A stretch of DNA of 64,000 nt from Clostridia bacterium (GTDB lineage: Bacteria; Bacillota; Clostridia; Christensenellales; Borkfalkiaceae), in the NCBI GenBank assembly GCA_017558825.1, contig JAFYTO010000014.1, forward strand, positions 62,001 to 126,000. The letters are read 5' to 3'. Under the pieces are notes generated by a model. That model did no database searches, was not told where the DNA came from, and saw only the letters and a program-made list of their open reading frames with translations. Positions 16,572 to 25,301 of this stretch are shown here, in pieces (position 1 is the first letter of the stretch; every line of letters starts with the position of its first letter). The translations under genes were made by a program, and so were the position numbers.

Positions 16572-17350
16572 TTTTGTGTATAGATATAGGTAACACTAAC
16601 ATTAAATACGCAGTATTTAAGGGTAAAGATTTAATGGCTTCGTATAGAGTTTCTTCACGCCATACAAGAACGGCTGACGAATATGGCGCAACGCTTATCA
16701 ACTTGTTAAGTAGTTCGCAAATTAAAACAAGTGATATAACGGGCATAATTGTATCTTCAGTTATTCCTTCGCTCAACTATACAATTATTCATATGTGCCA
16801 GTATTTCTTTAATATTACGCCAATTATGATAGGCGCAGGCATTAAAACGGGCATTAACATAAAGACAGATAACCCTAAAGAAGTTGGTGCAGATATTATT
16901 GTTAACTGTGTTGGTGCGTTTAATAAATATGGTAATGGCAAGCCTATGATTGTTATAGACTTTGGAACAGCCACTACTTTTGACGTTTTGACGGGCAATG
17001 GCGAACTTATTGGCGTTGTAATTGCTCCTGGTATAAAAACTGCGCTTGAGGGGCTTGTTTCTAACACTGCGCAACTTCCTATGATTGAACTTGTTGCACC
17101 AAAAAATGCTATTGGTAAAAATACTGTAACTTGTATGCAGTCAGGCATTATATTTGGTTTTGCAGGCTTAGTTGAAAACATTGTTAAAAAGATAAGAGAA
17201 GAACTTAAACTTTCAAGTATTAACGTTGTTGCTACAGGCGGTATGGGCGAAATAATTGCAAAAGAAGTTGGCTGCATAAATAAAATAGACCGTATGCTTA
17301 CTCTTGAAGGCTTACGCTTAGTTTATGAAATGAATAAGGAGAGAGTTTAA
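16568..17350 (+). CDS. coaX: Type III pantothenate kinase
   Basis: 260 residues. Phosphorylates pantothenate in the first committed step of CoA synthesis. The ASKHA-fold motifs are clear: MILCIDIGNTNIKYAVF at the N-terminus, DFGTATTFDVL at about 137, and ATGGMGE near the C-terminus. It is translationally coupled to the upstream transporter subunit and shares one base with the ispG start (TAATG). Confidence 0.95.
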   Translation: MILCIDIGNTNIKYAVFKGKDLMASYRVSSRHTRTADEYGATLINLLSSSQIKTSDITGIIVSSVIPSLNYTIIHMCQYFFNITPIMIGAGIKTGINIKTDNPKEVGADIIVNCVGAFNKYGNGKPMIVIDFGTATTFDVLTGNGELIGVVIAPGIKTALEGLVSNTAQLPMIELVAPKNAIGKNTVTCMQSGIIFGFAGLVENIVKKIREELKLSSINVVATGGMGEIIAKEVGCINKIDRMLTLEGLRLVYEMNKERV

Positions 17351-18390
17351 TGACTAACGCAGTCAAAATAGGTAGCGTGTTAATTGGCGGTAATAACCCC
17401 GTAGCCGTGCAATCTATGACCAATATAAAAACTCAAAATTACACTCAAGTAATAGAGCAAATTTTGGCACTTGAACAAGAAGGGTGTGATATAGTTAGGG
17501 TGGCCGTTAAAGATGAAGAGGACGCTCTTGCAATTAAGCATATCAAAAAGGCTATAACTATTCCGCTTGTTGCCGACATTCACTTTGACTATAACCTGGC
17601 AATTTTATCCGTTGAAAACGGCGTAGATAAAGTAAGAATTAATCCGGGAAACATTGGTTTAGAGCAAAATATTAAAAAAGTTGCAGACTGTTTAAAGGCA
17701 AATAATATTCCTGTTAGAGTTGGCGCAAATACAGGTAGCATAGAAAAAGAGTTTTTGTCAAAGTACGGCAAAAATGAAATTTCATTATGTGAAAGCGCTC
17801 TTAAAGACGTTGCTATTTTTGAAAAATACGGAGTAAAAGATATTGTGATTTCTGCCAAAGCAAGCGATACTTTACTTACTGTAAAAGCGTACAGATATTT
17901 AGCGAGTAAAACAAATTATCCTTTACATATTGGCGTAACGGAAGCCGGCACTTATGAAAATGGCATAATAAAAAGCAGTGTTGGAATTGGAGCGCTACTA
18001 GTTGATGGAATTGGCGATACTTTGCGTGTAAGTTTAACAGCTAGCCCAATATTCGAGCCGATGATAGGCCGTAAAATTTTGCGTGCAGTAGGCAGGGAAA
18101 CAAACTTTGTTGAAGTTATTTCTTGTCCAACTTGCGGCAGGACTGAATACGATTGCATAGGACTTGCAAACAAAGTAGAAAAACTTGTAAAAAACATTAA
18201 AAAACCTTTAAAAATAGCTGTTATGGGCTGTGTTGTAAATGGCCCCGGCGAAGCAAAAGATTGTGACCTAGGCATAGCCGGCTCTAAAGATTTTTGTGTA
18301 ATATTTAAAGGAGAAACGGTAGTAAAAAAAGTTCCGTTTAATCAAGCAGAAGAAGAATTTATAAAGGAAATAGAAAGCATTGCAAAATAA
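17350..18390 (+). CDS. ispG: 4-hydroxy-3-methylbut-2-enyl diphosphate synthase (IspG/GcpE)
   Basis: 346 residues. Iron-sulfur enzyme of the MEP isoprenoid pathway. The N-terminal TIM-barrel part begins with VQSMTN. The C-terminal cluster-binding part has SCPTCGR and MGCVVNGPGEA, which supply the three cysteines of the 4Fe-4S cluster. In many Clostridia ispG precedes polC; here it precedes the PolC-like exonuclease, whose TTG start overlaps its last 11 bases. Confidence 0.96.
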   Translation: MTNAVKIGSVLIGGNNPVAVQSMTNIKTQNYTQVIEQILALEQEGCDIVRVAVKDEEDALAIKHIKKAITIPLVADIHFDYNLAILSVENGVDKVRINPGNIGLEQNIKKVADCLKANNIPVRVGANTGSIEKEFLSKYGKNEISLCESALKDVAIFEKYGVKDIVISAKASDTLLTVKAYRYLASKTNYPLHIGVTEAGTYENGIIKSSVGIGALLVDGIGDTLRVSLTASPIFEPMIGRKILRAVGRETNFVEVISCPTCGRTEYDCIGLANKVEKLVKNIKKPLKIAVMGCVVNGPGEAKDCDLGIAGSKDFCVIFKGETVVKKVPFNQAEEEFIKEIESIAK

Positions 18391-19900
18391 GTGTGACAGT
18401 TTAATAAACTCTTTAAAAAACGCTGACCAATCTATAGGAAATGCGCGTATTAAAAGTGCAAAACTTAACGAGGAAAACAATTTAATAACCGTAGAAATTA
18501 TTAGTGACGTTGCCGTGCCTAGTGATAGCGTTATATTTTTAGAGCAGTCAATAAAGAACAATTTGCCTAAGAATTTTAACGTTAAGGTAGAGTGTCATAA
18601 ATCTATTGCTGACGCTTCTATTTTAAAGCGTGCTATTTATCACTTTATTGTGTCGTATTACTCTTCAATTAGCCATACGGTAACCGTTGATGACGTATGT
18701 ATTTTTAATTCGGCTAACAAATTCATATATGAGATAAAGGTTAATGATTTTGCATATAATTATTTAGCTCGCACGGCATTTATTGCTGAGTTAAACGAAT
18801 ATTTATTCCGCAATTATACTAACACCGTAGAAGGCTCTTTAAAAATGACTATAAAAAGTGAAGAGCCTGCAGTTTACGAAGAATATAGCGTTAATGAAAG
18901 CGAACTTACAGAAAGTAGTGTGCGCCGTTTAAAAGTTTTATGTGTAGAAAAAACTTGCGATGACGTTGTTTATGATATGGCAACTTACATAGTTGACGGA
19001 ATTAACGAACTTGGAACGGTATATTTTGCCGGTGTTGTAGAAACTATTGAAGAAAAGGTTACTAAAAACGGTAAACCGTTTTACGTTATTACGTTAAACG
19101 ATAAAACGTCAAGGGTAAGCGGCAGGTTTTTTACTGCAGATAAAAATAAATTAAAGAAAATTCAAAAAATTAGTGAAGGCAGCAACATTATTATTCGTGG
19201 TGAAAACGAACTTTTTAACGAGCACGTTAATTTAACAATTAAAGGTTTCCATTTTTGCGAATTTCCTAATAACTTTATTCCAAAAGAAAAGCCGTCAAAG
19301 CCTGTGCCTGAAAGATATGCCATAGTTAAACCTAAACAAGTTGAAAGCGTTGAGCAAAGTGACTTTTTTAGCGGTGTAGCTTCATTGCCACAAGACGTTT
19401 TAAATAACGTTTACACAGTAGTAGATATTGAAACTACGGGAACTGACGTAGTTAATGATAAAATTACTGAAATTGGGGCAATTAGGATTGAAAACGGCAA
19501 AATTACTCAGGAGTTTCACACTCTTGTTAACCCTGAAATTCCAATTCCTGCACGTATTGTAGAACTTACTGGTATTGATGATAATATGGTTAAAGATAGC
19601 CCTAAGTTAGAAGAAGTTTACGCTGACTTTTTTAAATTTGTTAATAAAACCACGTTTGTTGCGCACAATGCAGATTTTGATTTTAGATTTTTATACAACG
19701 CTGGCAAAAAATTGGAGTACGTATTAACAAACGAGGTTTTAGATACGTTAGAACTTTCACGCAAGAAGCTCCCGTTTTTAAAAAGACACAAATTAAATAT
19801 TGTGTGCGAGCATTATGGAATAACTTTCCATCATCACCGCGCTCTTTCTGATGCTTATGCAACTGCCGAGTTGTTTTTAAAGCTAAAAAGAGAAAAATAA
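18380..19900 (+). CDS. PolC-like protein: N-domain, OB fold and DEDDh exonuclease only, no polymerase
   Basis: 506 residues at the place where polC normally lies (ispG before, rimP-nusA after). Residues about 1-190 resemble the PolC N-terminal domain. About 205-295 is an OB fold (GTVYFAGVVETIEEKV...SRVSGRFF). A 50-residue linker leads to an exonuclease (about 344-505) with D349/E351 in VVDIETTG, D434 in HNADFDFRF, and H486/D491 in HHRALSDAYATAE. No PHP motif is found between OB and exonuclease, and no PHP or polymerase part follows. The next 130 bases are noncoding. Probably a proofreading or repair exonuclease, possibly partnering a DnaE-type polymerase. The start is TTG at 18380. Confidence 0.85.
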   Translation: MQNKCDSLINSLKNADQSIGNARIKSAKLNEENNLITVEIISDVAVPSDSVIFLEQSIKNNLPKNFNVKVECHKSIADASILKRAIYHFIVSYYSSISHTVTVDDVCIFNSANKFIYEIKVNDFAYNYLARTAFIAELNEYLFRNYTNTVEGSLKMTIKSEEPAVYEEYSVNESELTESSVRRLKVLCVEKTCDDVVYDMATYIVDGINELGTVYFAGVVETIEEKVTKNGKPFYVITLNDKTSRVSGRFFTADKNKLKKIQKISEGSNIIIRGENELFNEHVNLTIKGFHFCEFPNNFIPKEKPSKPVPERYAIVKPKQVESVEQSDFFSGVASLPQDVLNNVYTVVDIETTGTDVVNDKITEIGAIRIENGKITQEFHTLVNPEIPIPARIVELTGIDDNMVKDSPKLEEVYADFFKFVNKTTFVAHNADFDFRFLYNAGKKLEYVLTNEVLDTLELSRKKLPFLKRHKLNIVCEHYGITFHHHRALSDAYATAELFLKLKREK

Positions 19901-19933
19901 GGGTAAAAACGGTAAAAAATTACAAAAAAATAC

Positions 19934-19962
19934 TTGCATAATATAAAATATTATGTTAAAAT
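19934..19962 (+). promoter_or_regulatory. Promoter of the rimP-nusA-infB operon
   Basis: TTGCAT (19934-19939), a 17-bp spacer and TAAAAT (19957-19962), giving a start near 19969. Confidence 0.65.
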
Positions 19963-19986
19963 TATTTTAGACTTAAGATAATGCTT

Positions 19987-20018
19987 AATTTGAGAGTGGC
20001 AACCGCCACTCTCAAATT
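19987..20018 (+). promoter_or_regulatory. Long leader hairpin directly before the rimP ribosome site
   Basis: Perfect 14-bp stem (19987-20000 with 20005-20018) and AACC loop. TAGGAG and the rimP ATG follow within 18 bases. It lies inside the 5' leader from the promoter at 19934. It may be an attenuator or a translational control element, or the terminator of the exonuclease gene; the T tract is short. Confidence 0.6.
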
Positions 20019-20035
20019 TGTTTATAGGAGACAAA

Positions 20036-20491
20036 ATGAAAGCAAAATCAAACCAAGAGATTTTAGAATTTTTAAAACCTTATGCAAATTCTTTAAATTT
20101 AGAAATAGTTGAAGTAGAGTTTAAAACTTCAAAAAATCCTCAACTTACCGTGTATATAGATAAAGACGGTGGCGTTGACTTAAATTCTTGTGAAGAGTTT
20201 CACAATTTAATTAACGAACCTCTTGACGTTTTAGATCCGTATGGCGGAGCTTACACGTTAAACGTTTCTAGTCCTGGCTTAGACCGTCCTTTTAAAACCG
20301 AGCGTGATTTTCTAAAGCGTATTGGAAAAATGGTAGAAGTTAAGCTTTATGCCCCTATTCGTGGCAAAAAAGAGTTTGAGGGCGTGCTTAAAGAGTATAA
20401 CGTTACAACTGTAAAAATTGAAGTTAACGGGGAAGACGTTGTTTTAGAGCTTTCAAAAATTGCAAAAATTTGCGAAGCAATAATATTTTAA
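20036..20491 (+). CDS. rimP: Ribosome maturation factor RimP
   Basis: 151 residues. Assists 30S subunit assembly. The family features LEIVEVEF, VYIDKDGGVDLNSC and YTLNVSSPGLDRPF (N-terminal alpha/beta domain) precede the C-terminal Sm-like barrel. TAGGAG precedes the ATG at 20036. First gene of the nusA operon, as in most Bacillota. Confidence 0.95.
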   Translation: MKAKSNQEILEFLKPYANSLNLEIVEVEFKTSKNPQLTVYIDKDGGVDLNSCEEFHNLINEPLDVLDPYGGAYTLNVSSPGLDRPFKTERDFLKRIGKMVEVKLYAPIRGKKEFEGVLKEYNVTTVKIEVNGEDVVLELSKIAKICEAIIF

Positions 20492-20501
20492 TTAGTTTAA
20501 T

Positions 20502-20521
20502 ACCGCCACCTTAAAGGCGGT
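20502..20521 (+). other. Short hairpin between rimP and nusA
   Basis: 6-bp GC-rich stem (20502-20507 with 20516-20521) with no T tract after it. It may affect mRNA processing or stability in the operon; a terminator is unlikely. Confidence 0.35.
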
Positions 20522-20569
20522 TAAAGATAAAAAAATAAAATTTATATATTTATCACATAAGGAGTTATT

Positions 20570-21709
20570 ATGGTAAACAAAGATTTTTTTGCTGCACTTG
20601 ATGAAATTTGTGCAAGTAAAGGTATGGACAAAGAAGCGTTTAAAGAAACTTTGCAAAACGCTTTAACTTCAGCGTACAAAAGATACGCCACTGACGCGTG
20701 TGACGTGCGCATTAAGTACAATGAAGAAAAATGTTCTATCAAGTTCTACGCTATCAAAACTATAGTAGAAGAAGTTGTTGATACGGATAAGGAGATTTCT
20801 TTAGAAGAAGCTAAGCAACATAAAAAGAGTTATAAACTTGGCGATATTTTTGAAAAAGAATTCGTTCCAAAAGACTTTGGTAGAATTGCTGCTCAAACTG
20901 CAAAGCAAGTTGTTATGCAAAAAATTAGAGAGGCAGAAAGGGCAAACACTATTCAACAATTTGAAGATAAGGAAAATGAAATTCATACGGCTATCGTTAG
21001 AAAAATTGAAAACGGAAACGTTTACGTTGAACTTTCAGGCGGTCAACTTGAAGGCGTAATGCTTCCACAAGACCAAGTTCCAAACGAAAAGTATGAAATT
21101 AACGATAAAATAGTTGTTTACGTTAAGAAAATTAGAACAATTGGTAAAAACACTCAAGTTTTAGTTTCTCGTACTGCTCCAGGTCTCGTTAAGCGTTTCT
21201 TTGAAAATGAAGTTCCTGAAATTAGGCAAGGCGTTGTAGTTATTAAGTCTGTTTCAAGAGAAGCTGGCCAAAGAACTAAAATTGCAATTCATAGTGAAGA
21301 TCCGCAAATTGATGCACTTGGTGCTTGCGTAGGTAACAAAGGTATGCGTGTTAACGCTGTTATCGAACAATTAGGCGGTGAAAAAATTGACATTATTCCT
21401 TGGAGTGAAGACCCACTTGAATTTATTGCAAAGGCACTTGCTCCTGCAAAGGTATTAAAAGTTTATGCTCTTGATGAAAAATCTGCACGTGTTATCGTTC
21501 CAGATGATAAACTTTCTCTTTGTATTGGTAAAGATGGCCAAAATGCAAGGCTTGCTGCAAGGCTTACAGGCTGGAAGATTGACGTTAAGAGCGAATCTAA
21601 GGCTATGGAAGAATATAACGCAATGGTAGAAAGCGCTGACGCTGAACTTGGTGATTTTGAAGATATTACTGTAAGCGATATTGAAGATATTGGTGAAGAC
21701 TTAGAATAA
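20570..21709 (+). CDS. nusA: Transcription elongation/termination factor NusA
   Basis: 379 residues. The N-terminal RNA-polymerase-binding domain (about 1-125) is followed by an S1 domain (about 135-200, IVRKIENGNVYVELSGGQLEGVML). Two KH domains then carry GACVGNKGMRVN and LCIGKDGQNARLAARLTGW. An acidic C-terminal tail is as in other Bacillota. AAGGAG precedes the ATG. Lies between rimP and ylxR as expected. Confidence 0.97.
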   Translation: MVNKDFFAALDEICASKGMDKEAFKETLQNALTSAYKRYATDACDVRIKYNEEKCSIKFYAIKTIVEEVVDTDKEISLEEAKQHKKSYKLGDIFEKEFVPKDFGRIAAQTAKQVVMQKIREAERANTIQQFEDKENEIHTAIVRKIENGNVYVELSGGQLEGVMLPQDQVPNEKYEINDKIVVYVKKIRTIGKNTQVLVSRTAPGLVKRFFENEVPEIRQGVVVIKSVSREAGQRTKIAIHSEDPQIDALGACVGNKGMRVNAVIEQLGGEKIDIIPWSEDPLEFIAKALAPAKVLKVYALDEKSARVIVPDDKLSLCIGKDGQNARLAARLTGWKIDVKSESKAMEEYNAMVESADAELGDFEDITVSDIEDIGEDLE

Positions 21710-21733
21710 AAAATTAAGAATTGGAGTAAAAGT

Positions 21734-22003
21734 ATGTCGGTTAAAAAAATACCTATGCGCACTTGTATTGCGTGTAGAACTGAAAAACCTAAAAAAGAAC
21801 TTATAAGAATTGTAAAAAGCAAAGAGGGCGAATTTAGCGTTGATAAAACAGGCAAATTAAACGGTCGTGGTGCTTATAGTTGTAACGATAAGGCATGTAT
21901 TGAAAAAATTTGCAAAAAGAACTTGCTCTCTCACGCTTTTGAAGTGGAAGTTTCAAAAGAAATATATTCTAAAATTTTGGAGGAGTTCTTTGGTGATAAA
22001 TAG
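21734..22003 (+). CDS. ylxR: YlxR family RNA-binding protein (RNase P modulator-like)
   Basis: 89 residues. The signature RTCIACRTEKPKKELIRIV and GRGAYSCNDKACIEKICKKN of DUF448 are present. Bacillus YlxR (RnpM) is reported to bind RNase P RNA. The basic protein fits RNA binding. GGAG precedes the ATG; the gene overlaps ylxQ by 11 bases. Confidence 0.92.
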   Translation: MSVKKIPMRTCIACRTEKPKKELIRIVKSKEGEFSVDKTGKLNGRGAYSCNDKACIEKICKKNLLSHAFEVEVSKEIYSKILEEFFGDK

Positions 22004-22328
22004 TAAACCGATTACTTTTATTGGATTTGCAATTAAGGCTCGAAAAGTTAGATTTGGTGTAGGGGCAGTAAGTACGCTAAAACCAAAAGTTCCGCTACTT
22101 ATACTGTGTGACACCGCAAGTGACAATACGAAAAACGATGCAGTTAAATTAAGTAAAAAACTGCACTCAACCTTACTTATTGCAACCGGCGTTAAAGTAG
22201 AAGAAATAGTTTATAAAGAAAAATGCAAACTTATTGCTATTACTGATGAAGGTCTTGCAAAAGCAATAATTGAGAATTTAGATTGTCATTTCACTAAATA
22301 TTCGGGAGGATACGGCTATGGGAATTGA
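21993..22328 (+). CDS. ylxQ: L7Ae-family ribosomal-like protein YlxQ
   Basis: 111 residues from a GTG start at 21993, which has GGAGGAG seven bases upstream; the frame extends further upstream but only in antisense to family length. The L7Ae/L30e fold is indicated by IGFAIKARKVRFGVGAV, LLILCDTASDNTKND and LIAITDEGLAKAI. Overlaps ylxR and infB by 11 bases each, so the three are translationally coupled. Confidence 0.9.
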   Translation: MINSKPITFIGFAIKARKVRFGVGAVSTLKPKVPLLILCDTASDNTKNDAVKLSKKLHSTLLIATGVKVEEIVYKEKCKLIAITDEGLAKAIIENLDCHFTKYSGGYGYGN

Positions 22329-24924
22329 AGAAAAGAAAGAAGTTAAAAACCAAAATATAAAAGATTTAATGACGCTCGTTAAAAGTGACGAGTTAAAAAG
22401 TAGTGCACAAAGCGCAAAATCAGTAATAAAGAGCGTAGAAAAGAAGATTGCTGATAAATTCCGCCTTTTTGATAAACAAAAGAAAGAAGAAGAGGCTAAA
22501 AAACAAGCGCAAATTATAGAGGAAACTAAACAAACCGAAGTAGAAGTAGTTGATACTCCTAAAACTGAACCTATTAAGGAAGTTGAAGTTCCTATTATTG
22601 AAGCGCCCGTTATAGAAGAAGCGCCTAAAAAAGAAGAAGTTAAAGAAGAAGTTAAGGTTGAAGAAAAACAAGAGGTTGTACAAGAAACTAAAAAAGAACC
22701 CGTTATTCAAAAAACTGACAATCCTAACATTCAAATTATTAATGGTAAGCGCGTATTTGTTCCTCAAGCTAAGAGGGAATATACTCCAAAAGATAATGAA
22801 AGGGGTAAAAATGGTGAAAAAAGACCGTTTAATAAAGACGGCAAAAAGCCTTTTGACCCAAATCAAAAACGTGAATACGTGCCTAAAGACGGAGATAAAA
22901 AGCCGTTTAATAAAGATGCTAAAAAGCCTAGTTTAACTCCGTTTACAGCTCCACAACCTTACATTGCTAAGGAAAATAACAATAAAAATCAAAAGAAAAA
23001 GAACGTAGAAAAGAATAACTACGAAGATAAAAAAGTAATAAACAAAAAGTCATTAATTAAAGGTCAAATGTCTATTGACGATTTTGACGAAAATAAGACT
23101 GGTTACAGAAAGTTAAGAAAGGCTAAGGATAAGCGCCAAGAAGAAAACGTTAACGTAATTAAAATAGAAAAGGCTGTTATTACCAAAGAAAACGTTTCAA
23201 TAAAAGAACTTTCTGAACTTTTAGGTATTACTGCTGTTGAAATTACAAAAAGACTTTTCAAGGAAGGCATTTTAAAAACTATTAACGACTCTATCGATTA
23301 CGATACTGCCGGTTTTATTGCTGCTGGTTTAGATATTGAACTTGAACTTAAGCTTGATAAAACCGCAGAAGACGTATTGACGGAAGGCTTTAACGAAGTT
23401 GAAGAAGATAGTGCAAACCTCGTTACTCGTGCTCCTGTTGTTACTGTAATGGGTCACGTTGACCACGGTAAAACTTCACTTTTAGATAGAATTAGAAATG
23501 CTAACGTTACTGCTGGCGAGGCTGGTGGCATTACGCAGCATATTGGTGCTTACACTGTAAACATTAATAATCAATCAATTACGTTCCTTGATACTCCAGG
23601 TCACGCTGCGTTTACTGCAATGCGTGCGCGCGGTGCTCAACTTACTGATATTGCCGTTATCGTTGTGGCGGCAGACGATGGTATTATGCCACAAACAATT
23701 GAGGCTATTCACCACGCAAAAGCGGCTGGTGTTTCAATAATTATTGCAGCAAATAAAATTGATAAGCCTACTGCTGATATTGAAAAGGTTAAGAAAGGTC
23801 TTGCCGACCAAGAAGTATTAGTTGAAGAATGGGGCGGAGATGTTGCTTTAGTTCCTGTTTCAGCAAAAACTGGCGCTGGTATTGACGACCTTTTAGAAAC
23901 TATCATTTTAACTGCTGAAATTAAAGAGCTCAAGGCAAATCCTAACCGCATGGCAAAAGGTATTATCGTTGAAGCTAAACTTGATAAGGGTAAAGGCCCT
24001 ATGGCAACGGTTTTAGTTCAAAACGGTACGTTAAAGGTTGGAGACTATTTAGTTGCAGGAACTATTACTGGTAAGGTTAGAGCAATGATAGACGATAAGG
24101 GTAGAAACGTTAAGACTGCTGGTCCATCTACACCTGTTTCAATCCTTGGTTTAGAGAGCGTTCCTAACGCTGGCGACTTCTTGTATGCCGTTGAAGAAGC
24201 TAAACTCTCAACGTTAGTTGCTAACGAAAGAAAGAATAAAGAAAGAGAAGATATGATTAGAGAACAACAAAAAGTTTCTCTTGATGATTTATTCTCTAAA
24301 GTATCTTCAGGTGACCTTAAAAACCTTAACCTTATCGTTAAGGCAGACGTTCAAGGTTCGGTTGAAGCAGTTAAGCAATCTCTTGCTGAACTTTCTAATG
24401 AAGAGGTTAAAGTTAACGTTATTCATGCTGCAGTTGGTGCTATTTCTGAAACTGACGTAAGCTTGGCAGATTCTTCAAATTCTATTATTATAGGCTTTAA
24501 CGTTAGACCAGATTCTAAGGCTAAAACTTTAGCTGAACACTCTAAGATTGACGTTAAGTTATATAGAGTTATTTACGAAGCTATTGAAGATATTAAAAAA
24601 GCGCTTAAGGGTATGCTTGCGCCTAAGTTTAATGACGTTTATATGGGTAAAGCAGAAGTTCGTGACACGTTTAAAATTACCGGTGTTGGTACGGTTGCTG
24701 GTTGCTACGTTACTGACGGTAAGATTTTGCGCTCTGGCAAACTTCGTATCTATAGAAATGACGTTATGATTTGTGAAGGTAACGTTTTACAATTAAAGAG
24801 ATTTAAAGATGACGTTAAAGAAGTTAACCAAGGTTATGAGTGCGGTATTTCTATTGAAAACTTTGACGATATTAAGATTGGTGACTTTATTGAATGCTAC
24901 AGCGTAGAGCAAACTAAGGACTAA
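22318..24924 (+). CDS. infB: Translation initiation factor IF-2
   Basis: 868 residues. Delivers initiator tRNA to the ribosome as a GTPase. A long Lys/Glu/Pro-rich N-terminal extension (about 1-270) precedes an IF2-N segment (ISIKELSELLGITAVEITKRL). The G domain has GHVDHGKTS, DTPGHAAF and NKIDKP, followed by domains II-IV. The N-terminal extension holds charged repeats such as KEVEVPIIEAPVIEE and two similar KPFNKD stretches. GGGAGGA precedes the ATG. Confidence 0.98.
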   Translation: MGIEEKKEVKNQNIKDLMTLVKSDELKSSAQSAKSVIKSVEKKIADKFRLFDKQKKEEEAKKQAQIIEETKQTEVEVVDTPKTEPIKEVEVPIIEAPVIEEAPKKEEVKEEVKVEEKQEVVQETKKEPVIQKTDNPNIQIINGKRVFVPQAKREYTPKDNERGKNGEKRPFNKDGKKPFDPNQKREYVPKDGDKKPFNKDAKKPSLTPFTAPQPYIAKENNNKNQKKKNVEKNNYEDKKVINKKSLIKGQMSIDDFDENKTGYRKLRKAKDKRQEENVNVIKIEKAVITKENVSIKELSELLGITAVEITKRLFKEGILKTINDSIDYDTAGFIAAGLDIELELKLDKTAEDVLTEGFNEVEEDSANLVTRAPVVTVMGHVDHGKTSLLDRIRNANVTAGEAGGITQHIGAYTVNINNQSITFLDTPGHAAFTAMRARGAQLTDIAVIVVAADDGIMPQTIEAIHHAKAAGVSIIIAANKIDKPTADIEKVKKGLADQEVLVEEWGGDVALVPVSAKTGAGIDDLLETIILTAEIKELKANPNRMAKGIIVEAKLDKGKGPMATVLVQNGTLKVGDYLVAGTITGKVRAMIDDKGRNVKTAGPSTPVSILGLESVPNAGDFLYAVEEAKLSTLVANERKNKEREDMIREQQKVSLDDLFSKVSSGDLKNLNLIVKADVQGSVEAVKQSLAELSNEEVKVNVIHAAVGAISETDVSLADSSNSIIIGFNVRPDSKAKTLAEHSKIDVKLYRVIYEAIEDIKKALKGMLAPKFNDVYMGKAEVRDTFKITGVGTVAGCYVTDGKILRSGKLRIYRNDVMICEGNVLQLKRFKDDVKEVNQGYECGISIENFDDIKIGDFIECYSVEQTKD

Positions 24925-24926
24925 TA

Positions 24927-25301
24927 ATGAAAGTTAAAAGAACAGATAAAATAAATAGCGAAATTAAAAAAATAGTTTACGATATTATTAGAACGCAAAT
25001 AAACGTTCCTACTATTACTGAAATGTTTTCTATTACTGACGTTGACTGTGCGCCCGACCTTAAAAGCGCAAAAGTTTACGTTAGTATATATTCAACAAGT
25101 GAAGAAAAAAAGATGGCAACGTTTAATGGAATTAAGGGCGCGTCAAGCGAAATTAGGCGCGTTCTTTCTACCAAAATGCATACTAGATGCGTTCCAGAGC
25201 TCCGTTTTTACTTAGATACGGCGCTTGAATACGGCAATAAAATTGATAAAATTTTAAGCGGTTTTAAGTATTATACAAAGGAAGATGATAATGACGCTTA
25301 A
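24927..25301 (+). CDS. rbfA: Ribosome-binding factor A
   Basis: 124 residues. 30S maturation factor with a KH-like fold: INSEIKKIVYDIIR, VTDVDCAPDLKSAKVYVSIY-type strands and VPELRFYLDTALEYGNKI. Starts two bases after infB and overlaps the next gene by 11 bases. Confidence 0.95.
   Translation: MKVKRTDKINSEIKKIVYDIIRTQINVPTITEMFSITDVDCAPDLKSAKVYVSIYSTSEEKKMATFNGIKGASSEIRRVLSTKMHTRCVPELRFYLDTALEYGNKIDKILSGFKYYTKEDDNDA

Noticed and set aside
19901..20035. Possible frameshifted polymerase half of PolC after the exonuclease stop
   Set aside because: The segment is AT-rich, contains a promoter and hairpin, and is directly followed by rimP. No PHP or polymerase motif is present in any frame.
22420..22866. 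Phe/Leu-rich minus-strand frame opposite infB
   Set aside because: It mirrors the Lys/Glu-rich N-terminal extension of IF-2 on the other strand and has no ribosome site.
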